From Siphonodentalium dalli (taxonomy: Eukaryota; Mollusca; Scaphopoda; Gadilida; Siphonodentaliidae), in contig CP136061.1 in the NCBI GenBank assembly GCA_032622095.1, positions 116,942,754 to 117,006,753 on the forward strand: a stretch of 64,000 bases of DNA, given 5' to 3'. Each line of letters begins with the position of its first letter. Positions within the stretch are counted from its first letter, which is position 1. Under the pieces are notes generated by a model. It did not search any database. It was not told where the DNA came from and was given only the letters and a program-made list of their open reading frames with translations. Positions 35,947 through 45,859 of this stretch are shown piece after piece. Position numbers and translations under genes: made by a program.

Positions 35947-37342
35947 CTATGGCTTATCATGAGAGTCTGAGAAGCCATACTCGAAGCCTCGTATTCTTGA
36001 GTTTATGGTTTCTAAACCCATGCCGCCTTTAATCAGCAGGTTGAGATATAGCTTCACTTCGTGTGGCACAACACCCTCCAATAAAGCATACATGATATCA
36101 GAAACATAATTGAAAATGAATTGGTAATGTGATAGCTCATTGAAGATTGAACTGAATTTTATCCTAGTTTCTGTCATAATGTTCCTGACCAAGTATGTTA
36201 TAATTCAGCCTGTTCTTCCAAAAACCCGCTCATTATCTGCTTCTAATAGAAATTGTTTTTGGCACATAATCTGATTAGAATCGCCTCGTTTGAGCCCATA
36301 ATGTGATGAAAATGAGAGCGTTTTAGTCACATTATCGATTCACAATGAGGCGATTCTAAGCAGAGTATATGCGGACAATGACACAAAAAAGCCAACTCAC
36401 GACTGTTCAGGTGTACGCTCTACATATTTCACTATGGCCCGCGCCATAAAACGAAATACCTGCTGTGACTCCATTAACTTATTTCAGAATCAAATAATCA
36501 CATTATGTACATATTTTACATTAAACGTCGATTATCTGCGTATTTGTTCGATAATATGTTGGCATAATTATCAACACTGCGCAGCAATGACACATCTTCT
36601 GAACACAATATTTGACAGGAACATCTCTTCACAACCTACTAGGGTGGTTAGTCTCCGGCAAACCTGGGAATCCCATGTAGGCCAAGGCTGTCCCACTGTT
36701 TGTCCGAGACGAACACCAACTAATCCTGGATAGGTTGGAGACCTTCCGTCTCTGGATCCACAAAGCCATTAACCAACGGGTTGACAACTTCGAACTCATC
36801 GCTATACAAAAGAACATATAGCATTCTTAACAACGAATTCCGCGCGATTCTTAAAATATAGTCCATCATGATAGCCTCGTAGTACACCATCTCCTTGATA
36901 TGTGTCAAGCTCCATGCAGAGAAGTCCCTTACGCGGGACTTAACGCTTCCATCGCCTACACTTAATGTGAAGAAATTTATTTGAAACTTTTGTAGGTTAC
37001 AATTCATTCTGCATTATTCTGAGAAACTGAACTGTCCATATTCATTTTAAAAATGTCTCGATAAAGCCAGAATGAATTGTAACTGACAAAACACTTCAAT
37101 AAAAAATGTTAGATTTAATTAAGAAAATGCACATGCCGGCAGCGTTCATACGTAGCGTAGCAAGGGGACTAAACTGTTTTGCAGCTTGGATATCTGTACC
37201 TATATCAGCCATCATTACAGGAAGAATAGCCTCCAGTTGATCTTTGAGAGGAATATATTGGAGAAAATCTGCAACTCGTTTCTCTTCAACTGTTTAGTAA
37301 GAAAGTTCCTCACTTGTAACCATTACGAAGAAATGTTTCCTT
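35947..37342 (-). pseudogene. DIM..LLEGVVP-type transposase gene, internal exons, unit 2 copy
   Basis: Copy of 23245-24640. Of the two, this one is collinear with the upstream exon at 45489-45859 once the Helitron array (37345-45441) is removed. It therefore represents the original gene context, and the unit 1 copy is 5'-truncated by the tandem duplication. Confidence 0.6.
36275..36358. mobile_element. Small foldback MITE, unit 2 copy
   Basis: Copy of 23573-23656. Confidence 0.55.
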
Positions 37343-37344
37343 TA

Positions 37345-38440
37345 TCTATACTATATATTTTGAGACTTGTATATATATATGTGTGTGTGTACTTCATAGA
37401 ATCGAAAACGACTGCACCCATCGAGCTCAAATTTCGTATATAAGTGTAAAAACACACGAACACCGTAGTTGTCGCGTTTTGGAGAAGCTCAGAGCACCGT
37501 TTCTCCCTTCCCAAATCACCGCAATCGGCACCGCGGTGGTTAATCAAGTCATAATTTAATGAGCGTTTGTTTTTGACGCATCGCTATAAAGAGCGTCTGT
37601 TTACCATTCAACGTTATTAGCATCTGCAGAGAGATATACGGGAACAATACTTTTGAGTGGTTTCCTATGCGGGGAGATTTATTGGATGCCATAGTACTCT
37701 TAGAACATCATTGTTATAGTATGTATGACACTTAGGTCAGGGCTTAGGGGGGGGGGGGGGGGGTAGTTAGTGTGGATATAGGCATAATGCTTCTCAGAAA
37801 TCCCGGTTACAAACCAACACTCACAATTTTCGCAACGTTATCGCTCGAAATTTATTATGCAGAGAGATATACGGGAACAAGTGCTTTCCTATTTTAAGAA
37901 CGCAACACATGATACCAAACAAAATTACGTCGCGTTGGTGGTCGGGTTCACGACGGGATTACTTGACGGTCCGCTCTTTGAGATGATGGGGTTCACGACG
38001 GGATTAACTTTGCGGGACTATTGACCATCTCGTAAGGGTGGACAACCTCTGTCAGGGGCTGCCCAATTGCTACGGGCAGGTTAAAATCTTTTGTGTTCCT
38101 AAGAACGCGGATCGGGTAAGTTTGTCCGCCCTAGGTGAGCTCAAACTTCGTATATAAGTGTAAAAACACACGGGGATCGTCGACGTCGCATTGTGTGAAA
38201 CATTCTTATGTCTGTCGTTCCTAGGAACGGGGGAATTTTTCATCGGGTCAGTCTTAACCTTCAAACGGGTACCCACAAATTATATATTGTGACCCCGACA
38301 TGACCTTGAAAATGATCAATTCAAGGTCAAATCGGGTAAAATATTGAAAACCCGATATTAACTCATTGAAAAACACAAACAAAACATAAAACATTGTCAT
38401 GTTTCTGACCAAGCACGCCAGTGGCGGGCTAACCTGCTAG
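37345..38440 (+). mobile_element. Helitron-like element H1, unit 2 copy
   Basis: Copy of 24643-25733. Its internal G tract is 17 bases against 12 in unit 1. Starts TCTATACT after A (37344) and ends CTAG at 38437-38440. Confidence 0.75.
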
Positions 38441-38520
38441 TCTAATATATTTTGGGAGATCTGTGTGTGTGTCTGTCTGTCTGTTCGCGATGGACTCGAA
38501 AACGACCGAGCCGCTGCTAG
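38441..38520 (+). mobile_element. Helitron-like element H2, unit 2 copy
   Basis: Copy of 25734-25813, ending CTAG at 38517-38520. Confidence 0.6.
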
Positions 38521-39637
38521 TCTATACTATATATTTTGAGACTTCGTATATATATATGTGTGTGTGTACTTCGCAGAATCGAAAACGACTGCACCCATCG
38601 AGCTCAAATTTCGTATATAAGTGTAAAAACACACGAACACCGTAGTTGTCGCGTTTTGGAGAAGCTCAGAGCACCGTTTCTCCCTTCCCAAATCACCGCA
38701 ATCGGCACCGCGGTGGTTAATCAAGTCATAATTTAATGAGCGTTTGTTTTTGACGCATCGCTATAAAGAGCGTCTGTATACCATTCAACGTTATTAGCAT
38801 CTGCAGAGAGCTATACGGGAACAATAATTTTGAGTGGTTTCCTATGCGGGGAGATTTATTGGATGCCATAGTACTCTTACAACATCATTGTTATAGTATG
38901 TATGACACTTATGTCAGGGCTTAGGGGGGGGGTAGTTAGTGTGGATATAGGCATAATGCTTCTCAGAAATCCGGTTACAAACCAACACACAATTTCGTAT
39001 TTACGCAAACGCAACGTTATCGCTCGAAATTTATTATGCAGAGAGATATACGGGAACAAGTGCTTTCCTATTTTTAGAACGCAACACATGATACCAAACA
39101 AAATTACGTCGCGTTGGTGATCGGATTCACGACGTGATTAATTGACTGTTCTCTCTTTGCGAGGATGGGGTTCACGACGGGATTAACTTTGTGGGGGACT
39201 ATTGACCATCTCGTAAGGGTGGACAACCTCTGTCAGGGGCTGATCAATGGCCACGGGCAGGTTAAAAAAATCATACCTCTTTTGTGTTCCTAAGAACGCG
39301 GATCGGGTAAGTTTTTCCGCCCTAGGTGAGCTCAAACTTCGTATATAAGTGTAAAAACACACGGGGATCGTCGACGTCGCATTGTGTGAAACATTCTTAT
39401 GTCTGTCGTTCCTAGGAACGGGGGAATTTTTCATCGGGTCAGTCTTAACCTTCAAACGGGTTCCCACAAATTATATATTGTGACCCCGACATGACCTTGA
39501 CCTTGAAAATGATCAATTCAAGGTCAAATCGGGTAAAATATTGAAAAACCCAATATTAACTCATTGAAAAACAGAAACAAATAATAAAACATTGTCATGT
39601 TTCTGACCAAGCACGCCAGTGGCGGGCTAACCTGCTA
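38521..39637 (+). mobile_element. Helitron-like element H3, complete copy
   Basis: Full-length family A element. The 3' end is gcacgccagtggcgggctaa then cctgCTAG (39634-39637). Its hairpin loop contains the AGTGG (39618-39622) used at the duplication junction. G tract of 9 against 13 in unit 1. Confidence 0.8.
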
Positions 39638-40340
39638 GTCTATCTCATATATATTTTGAAGACCTCTGTCTGTTTGTCTGTTTGTATGTATGTTTGTCTG
39701 TCATTTATACAAATCTACGATTCTCGACCGATCGGGACGAAACTTGGTACGTGTGTGTAGTTTGACCAGGCGGTGGACGTTGTCGTATTGGCGAGCCCGT
39801 GCGGCGCCCGTGCATCGCATGCGCAGACGAGATCTCGGAAACGGGTGGAGCTATCGACTTGAAATTTGCTATGTGAATGTATCTTGCCCCGGATACGAAT
39901 TTTATCGGGTCGCCGAGCCCGTGCGACGCCAGCTTCGCGCATGAGCAGACGAGATCTCGGAAACGGGTGGAGCTATCGACTTGAAATTTGCTATGTGAAT
40001 GTATCTTGCCCCGGATACAAATATTTTTCTGGTCGCCGAGCCCGTGCGACGCCAGCTTCCCGCATGCGCAGACGAGATCTCGGAAACGGGTGGAGCTATC
40101 GACTTGAAATTTGGTATGTGAATGTATCTTGCCCCGGATACGAATTTTATCGGGTCGTCGAGCGCATGCGACGCCAGCTTCGCGCATGCGCAGACCAGAT
40201 CTCGGAAACGGGTGGAGCTATCGACTTGAAATTTGGTTTTTGAATAGCCCGGACAACGTCGGGCTGGGTAGAGCTGGTGGAGCTATCGACTTGAAATTTG
40301 GTTTTTGAATAGCCCGGACAACGTCGGGCTCATCGGCTAG
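39638..40340 (+). mobile_element. Helitron-like element H4 (family B, with 122-bp tandem module)
   Basis: Starts TCTATCTCATATATATTTTG with GTCTGTTTGTCTG repeats and cgaccgatcgggacgaaact. It then has about four 122-bp units and ends with the hairpin AGCCCGGACAACGTCGGGCT followed by catcggCTAG (40337-40340). The last 60 bp before the end (gagctatcgacttgaaattt.. to gtcgggct) are partly duplicated. Confidence 0.75.
39790..40225. repeat. 122-bp tandem repeat array in H4
   Basis: The motif gcgcagac(g/c)agatctcgg recurs with gatct at 39831, 39953, 40076 and 40198 (spacing 122, 123, 122). Each unit contains cgagcccgtgcgacgcc, gcatgcgcagac, gatctcggaaacgggtggag, ctatcgacttgaaatttg and ccccggatac. As 122 is not a multiple of three, the long open frames here drift between frames and are not genes. 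Confidence 0.85.
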
Positions 40341-40527
40341 TCTCTTCTATATATTTTGAGAACTCCTTGTATTCGAGAGATAGCCCACACCCTCCGGACC
40401 TCAATGATATGATCGTGAATGAGTATTGATATACCCCACTAAACTTTGACAAACACCAGTAATGGTGTGTAGATCATTTACATATCTCTCCTATATATTT
40501 TGATACAATCTATCTAATTTACATATA
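40341..40527 (+). mobile_element. Truncated Helitron 5' ends (two fragments)
   Basis: Two 5' consensus starts, TCTCTTCTATATATTTTGAG at 40341 and TCTCTCCTATATATTTTGAT at 40485, neither followed by a 3' terminus of its own. They look like remnants into which the next element inserted. Confidence 0.5.
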
Positions 40528-41119
40528 TCTCTTATATATTTATGTTTGTGTGTGTGTTGTACTTCATACAAATCTACGATTCTCGACCGATCGGGACGAA
40601 ACTTGGTACGTGTGTGTAGTTTGACCAGGCGGTGGTCACTGTCGTTTTGGCGAGCCCGTGCGACGCCCGTGCAGCGCATGCGCAGACGAGATCTCGGAAA
40701 CGGGTGGAGCTATCGACTTGAAATTTGCTATGTGAATGTATCTTGCGCCGGGTACAAATTTTATCGGGTCGCCGAGCCCGTGCGACGCCCGTGCAGCGCA
40801 TGCGCAGACGAGATCTCGGAAACGGGTGGAGCTATCGACTTGAAATTTGCTATGTGAATGTATCTTGCGCCGGGTACACATTTTATCGGGTCGCCGAGCC
40901 CGTGCGACGCCCGTGCAGCGCATGCGCAGACGAGATCTCGGAAACGGGTGGAGCTATCGACTTGAAATTTGGCACGTGAATGTATCGTGGGCCGGGTACA
41001 AATTTTCATGCGCAGACCAGATCTCGGAAACTGGTGGAGCTACCGGGTACAAATTAAAAAAAAAATATATATATATGTCATGTTTCGGACAAGCCGCCGG
41101 TGGCGGGCTAACCTGCTAG
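40528..41119 (+). mobile_element. Helitron-like element H5 (family B module, family A 3' end)
   Basis: Starts TCTCTTATATATTTATG after A. Contains three full 122-bp units and one shortened unit (gatct at 40690, 40812, 40934 and 41020). Ends with the hairpin ccgccggtggcggg followed by ctaacctgCTAG (41116-41119). It thus joins a B-type interior to an A-type 3' end. Confidence 0.7.
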
Positions 41120-42243
41120 TACTATATATTTTGAGACTTCCGTATATATATATGTGTACTTCATAGAATCGAAAACGGTTCGCTCGATTGGGTTCAAACT
41201 TCTCATCTAAATGTAAAAACCCACGGGAATCGTCGTCGCAGCGTTTTGGAGAAGCTCAGAGCACGCGTTCTCCACTCTCATTCACAATAAACGGCACTGC
41301 GGTGGTTAATAGCGTTGATAGTTAAAGAGCGTTAGTGACCGCATTGTCTTGATAAAGAGCGTATGTGTTTAATGTGACTCTTACGTCTGGGTCTCGGCGT
41401 GAGCGTGTAAGACTGTATCCAGACATGAGCGTGTTGTGTGACGACATTCCCAACAACTAACAGGGACAAATATCTATTAGCCACCACCAAGGCGAGTAAC
41501 GACATTCCCAACACCTAACAGGGACAAATATCTATTCGCCACCATCAAGGCGAGTATTGCGACGTATTAATTCAAATGCTTTCGATCAAACAATATTCTT
41601 TGTCTCACTCATATTTCGTAATCTCTACGAAAGCAGCACATGTCGCGTTGGTGATGGGGTGCGCGGCGGGATTAATTTAAATATGTCATGTTGGTAACAA
41701 TATCTAGCCGAGAATTCCTCAGACCTACCGACGAATACGACCAGCAAATTTCAAAATTGGTCACTCGACCTCCCCATGAATATCTTCTGGAAAATGCCAG
41801 GGAATGCGTGCCCATTATCGGGCCATTGTGTGTGTCGCGGTCGCGCAATTTGAACACTTTCGAGGTAAATACACGTGGTTGTGAATTACGTCACGCCACG
41901 TGGATCCAGGCGGAAGTTAAACTGACCCTTCCAATGCCACGTACGTTAGTGATACCGGAGTTATAGCGTGCGCGTTATGTTTTTTGACTGACCACAGTGC
42001 CCGATCCGCCGAATGTGAGCATGTTATCACCTGTTACGGCAGTCCGTGGTCCACGGCAGTCAATTGTCGTGTCGAATATTGAAGCCTACTGATCAATTCA
42101 AGGTCAAATCGGGTAAAACTCGCTGTTTTCGACGAAATTGCACACCTAGGTGCAGCATGTATACGTGTCTCGGAAGCTGTTACAATTGCTTTTTCGAACA
42201 AAGCCATGAGACGATCCACGCCAATGGCGGGCTAACCTGCTAG
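41120..42243 (+). mobile_element. Helitron-like element H6 (family A) with a possible captured exon
   Basis: Begins TACTATATATTTTGAGACTT (first bases altered) and ends cgccaatggcgggctaacctg CTAG (42240-42243). The left third matches H1 (ggagaagctcagagca.., ggttaat.., taaagagcg). 41380-41540 contains two copies of acgacattcccaaca(a/c)ctaaca. An exon-like open segment lies at 41707-41863 (separate entry). Confidence 0.7.
41707..41863 (+). other. Exon-like segment inside H6, possibly a captured gene fragment
   Basis: Open in one frame (SREFLRPTDEYDQQISK.. to SRSRNLNTFE), preceded by atatctag and ended by the strong donor CGAG|GTAAAT. The stretch is absent from the sister family A elements. Helitrons are known to capture exons with adjoining intron sequence. 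I do not recognise the protein and chance cannot be excluded. Confidence 0.25.
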
Positions 42244-43170
42244 TCTCATATATATTTTTCGAAGACCTCTGTTTGTCTGTCTGTCTGTATGTCTGTATGA
42301 CATTTATACAAATCTACAATTCTCGACCGATCGGGACGAAACCTGGTACGTGTGTGTAGTTTGACCAGGCGGTGGATGTTGTCGTATTGGCGAGCCCGTG
42401 CGGCGCCCGCTTCGCGCATGCGCAGACGATATCTCGGAAACGGATGGAGCTATCGACTTGGATACGAATTTTATCGGGTCGCCGAGCCCGTGCGACACAA
42501 GCTTCGCGCATGCGCAGACCAGATCTCGGAAACGGGTGGAGCTATCGACTTGAAAATTTGGTATGTGAATGTATCTTGCCCCGGATACGAATTTTATCGG
42601 GTCGCCGAGCCCGTGCGACCCCAGCTTCGCGCATGCGCAGACGAGATCTCGGAAACGGGTGGAGCTATCGATTTGAAATTTGCTATGTGAATGTATCTTG
42701 CCCCGGATACGAATTTTATCGGGTCGCCGAGCCCGTGCGACGGGATTTCGATGAAAATTAGTGTCTGGGGATGCTTTCGTGTGGGGAGTGTCGTGGGCCT
42801 ATTTGTTTGTCCGTGCGGCTTGGCCTTGAGGTCGGGTCAATTCAGGGTCAGATCGCGAATTTTGATGGGATTTCGACGAAATTTTATGCGTATAGTTATT
42901 TTTGTCCACTGTGTGATTTGGACGGGTCGAGTCGTGACCCCGACTTGGCCTTGACCTTCGAAGTGGTCGATTCTAGGTCAGGTCGGGTGGGGCCGGATGG
43001 ATTTCGACGGGTACTTTTGTCGGGTACTTTAGTTCGGGCAGTGTTTTGGACGGGTCAAATCGTGGCCACACCTGGCCTTGACCTTCGAGATGGACGGTTC
43101 AGGGTCGGGTGGCACAGTTCGCCGAGGGGCGTGGGGAAACGGCCCGGACGAAGTCGGGTCCACCTGCTAG
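42244..43170 (+). mobile_element. Helitron-like element H7 (family B)
   Basis: Starts TCTCATATATATTTTTCGAAG. It has about three 122-bp units at 42395-42745, then a GC-rich stretch of repeated phrases (tttcgatgaaaa, ggtcaattcagggtcag, gttttggacgggtc, ccttgaccttcga). Ends GCCCGGACGAAGTCGGGTC then cacctgCTAG (43167-43170). The 159-codon frame at 42771-43250 crosses the element end and is not a gene. Confidence 0.75.
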
Positions 43171-43200
43171 TCTTCTATACTATATATTTTGAGAACTCCG

Positions 43201-43236
<36 letters not shown>

Positions 43237-44320
43237 GGGGTACTTCATAGAATCCAAAACGCGTGTAAAGATTGAGCTCAAACTTCCTATGTAAGTGTCA
43301 AATCCCACCGACACGACCGTGGTCGCGGTTTAGAGAAGCTCAGAGCACCCGTTCTCCAATCTCAAATCACCGCAAAGGCACGGCGTGGGTTAATCAAGTG
43401 ATTATTTAATGAGCGTTTGTTTTTGACGCATCTCTATAAAGAGCGTCTTTTTGCCATTCAACGTTATTTGCATCTGCAGAGAGATATACGGAACATACAT
43501 TAAATTTAAAAAACATTTGTTTCTGACCAACCCTGCGAGCACGGATGGCGCGCTTTGTTTTTACAGTATATACTTATATACTGAAATCATCCCAGATAAT
43601 CACGAATATAGCATCAGATTTCTCCCCAGATATACCGTTATAAAGCTACTGGAATCTGCCAATCTACGGGAAATTCCAGGGAATGCCGATTGAGCTCAAA
43701 CTTGCTACCCACGGGAAGTGTCATATATATGAGTGTGTCCTTTATAGACTCGAACCGATTGAGCTCAAACTTGCTAAATAAGAAAATAGCCCCCAAGCCG
43801 TAAATATCAACAACAACGATATTACTAAATACACGTTTTCGGCAATGTGAGAGTTTTCGGGGAGCCGTGATGCCAACAACAACGACCCGAAGCCCTGAAT
43901 GCCAACAACAGATTCAATGCAATGTTATCTATTATGCAGAGAGATTTCACTACATTACGACGGGTACGGCAGACTCAAAATATTATGCAGACAGATTTCC
44001 CGACGGGAAGCGTTTGTTCTAAATTCAATGCAATGTTATCGTAGAGAGATTTCACGAAACAAACAATGCGTTGTCTGTCGTTCCTTCCTAGGAAGGGGGG
44101 ATTTCTACGGGTAAATTTTTCCGCCAGAAACAAAGAAATTAATTAAAACAATTTACAATTTAATTAAAACAATTTAAAATTAAAAAAAATTAACAATAAA
44201 AAAACAATTCAGAAACAAAATATATTAAATTTAAAAAACATTAAATTCATATTCAAAAATGTCATGTTTCTGACACAAAGCCATGGGACGAATGCCGCCA
44301 GTGGCGGGCTAACCTGCTAG
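43171..44320 (+). mobile_element. Helitron-like element H8 (family A)
   Basis: Starts TCTTCTATACTATATATTTTG and a (TG)n tract. Matches H1 in its left half (gagaagctcagagcacc.., taatgagcgtttg), then has its own interior (..caacaacaacga.., AT-rich 44120-44250). Ends ccgccagtggcgggctaacc tgCTAG (44317-44320) with the full CCGCC-AGT-GGCGG hairpin. Confidence 0.75.
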
Positions 44321-44828
44321 TCTCATATATATTTTGAAGACCTCTGTCTGTTTGTCTGTCTGTCTGTCCTTAATACAAATCTACGATTCTCGACCGATCG
44401 GGACGAAACTTGGTACGTGTGTGTAGTTTGACCAGGCGGTGCCCCGGATACGAATTTTTTCGGGTCGCCGAGCCCGTGCGACGCCAGCTTCCCGCATGCG
44501 CAGACGAGATCTCGGAAACGGGTGGAGCTATCGACTTGAAATTTGCTATGTGAATGTATCTTGCCCGGATACGAATTTTATCGGGTCGCCGAGGCCGTGC
44601 GACGCCAGCTTCGCGCATGCGCAGACGAGATCTCGGAAACGGGTGGAGCTATCGACTTGAAATTTGCTATGTGAATGTATCTTGCCCCGGATACGAATTT
44701 TATCGGGTCGCCGAGCCCGTGCGACGCCAGCTTCGCGCATGCGCAGACCAGATCTCGAAAACGGGTGGAGCTATCGACTTGAAATTTGGTTTTTGAATAG
44801 CCCGGGCAACGTCGGGCTCATCGGCTAG
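44321..44828 (+). mobile_element. Helitron-like element H9 (family B)
   Basis: Starts TCTCATATATATTTTGAAGA. Three 122-bp units (44450-44790), then gaatagcccgggcaacgtcg, ggctcatcgg and CTAG (44825-44828). Nearly the same architecture as H4. Confidence 0.75.
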
Positions 44829-45441
44829 TCTATTATATATTTTGGAAGATCTGTGTGTGTGTCTGTGTGTGTGTCTGTCTGTTCGCGATGGACTCTTAAA
44901 CGACCGAACCGATTTCGATGAAACTTGGTATGTGAGGATACTTTCGGCCGTGGAGTGGCATGGGCCTGTTAATTTGCCCGTGCGACGTGACCTTGACCTT
45001 GAAATCGGGTCATTTCAAGGTCAAACGCCCGAATGTCACGAGATTTCGATGAAAATTAATGCCTAGGGACACTTTCTTATGGGGAGTATCATAAGCTTAT
45101 TCATTTACCCGTGCGACGTGACCTTGACCTTGAAATCGGGTCAATTCAAGGTCAAATCGCGAATTTTGATGGGATTTCTACGAAATTTGATACATAGGGT
45201 TACGGTTTGTCCACTGAGTGTTTTGGACGGGTCAAGTCGTGACCCCGTCCCGACATTGACCTTCAAAATGATCAATTCAAGGTCAAATCGGATAAAACCG
45301 GATGGATTTCGATGGGTACTTTTGTCGGGTACTTTTGTCCGGGCAGTGTTTTGGACGGGTCAAATCGTGACCCACCTGAAATTGACCTTCAAAATGGTCA
45401 ATTCAAGGTCAAAGCCCGGACGAAGTCGGGTCACATTCTAG
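44829..45441 (+). mobile_element. Helitron-like element H10 (family C), right end of the array
   Basis: Starts TCTATTATATATTTTGGAAG. The interior is built from repeats of tgaccttgaccttgaaatcg, ggtcaattcaaggtcaaatc and tttgg(a)cgggtcaa. Ends gcccggacgaagtcgggtca cattCTAG (45438-45441), followed by T. The array thus closes with T, matching the A on its left side as expected for insertion at AT. Confidence 0.75.
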
Positions 45442-45488
45442 TCCTATATATGTATTGCCTTCACCCATTAAAACATTTGATGTTGATA

Positions 45489-45859
45489 CTAATTTTGTAA
45501 ATTTTCAAATGGATTGGCAAGTCTGTCGAAATTATCCATCATGTCAACATACTGAGAAAATTGAATGCTGACGCCAGAAGACTGGATAACTGCCTGAGTG
45601 TTCTGTTTTAAACATGTTACAATATCAGCAGTTAGTAAGTTATACTCTTGTGTGCATGCATATATTGCAGAGAGTGAACAACCGCGAATACACTTAAGAT
45701 GTGTTACCATGTCTGAACTTCGTTTCATACATGTACCATAGAAGCCTTCAGCAATTGAATGTTCTTGGTTCTCAGATTCTAACACACGGATATTTTCAAC
45801 ACCAGGACTGTTGTCAATATCATCAGACAATAAATAGGGATGATGCAATTGTGAGGTCC
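45489..45859 (-). pseudogene. Upstream exon of the transposase gene split by the Helitron array
   Basis: On the minus strand the acceptor acggttaattcag (ending 45860) precedes an open frame of about 120 codons. It includes HPYLLSDDIDNSPG, SIAEGFYGTCMKRSSDM, TCLKQNTQAVIQSSGV and DMMDNFDRLANPFENLQ, then a stop. The F-D-x-x-x-NPF-x-x-L motif directly precedes the QYIPL region in this transposase family. The next downstream homologous piece (QYIPL exon, 37342-37187) lies on the other side of the 8.1-kb Helitron array. This supports one ancestral exon run interrupted by the insertion. Assignment rests on remembered family patterns. Confidence 0.5.

Larger units (their letters stand above)
26915..39617. 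repeat. 12.7-kb tandem duplication, unit 2
   Basis: Second copy, beginning AGTGGATGAAGG at the junction. It passes without a break at 39618-39622 (AGTGG) into the rest of the Helitron array. AGTGG is shared by the left boundary (14219-14223), the junction (26915-26919) and the right boundary (39618-39622), so the breakpoint has 5 bp of microhomology. Confidence 0.9.

Noticed and set aside
14219-39617. Two 12.7-kb direct repeats as LTRs or a circular element integrated in tandem
   Set aside because: Far too long for LTRs, no TG..CA ends, no gag-pol. The single-copy flanks and AGTGG microhomology fit a tandem duplication better.
39690-41166. Several open frames of 65-160 codons on both strands with repeated words such as RRDLGNGWSYRLEI or HSHSKFQVDSSTRFRDLVCAC
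   Set aside because: They are translations of the 122-bp tandem repeat, which shifts frame every unit; no start context, splice signals or domain.
41190-41215. gggttcaaact as a tRNA-type box B suggesting a SINE
   Set aside because: No box A at the right distance, and the sequence is part of a Helitron family A element shared with copies lacking the motif.
42352-43250. Open frames of 112, 129 and 159 codons
   Set aside because: They run over the 122-bp repeats and the GC-rich tail of a Helitron, and the longest crosses its CTAG end.
39790-44790. Regularly spaced repeats as a possible CRISPR array
   Set aside because: Units are contiguous 122-bp tandem copies without unique spacers, in eukaryotic transposons.
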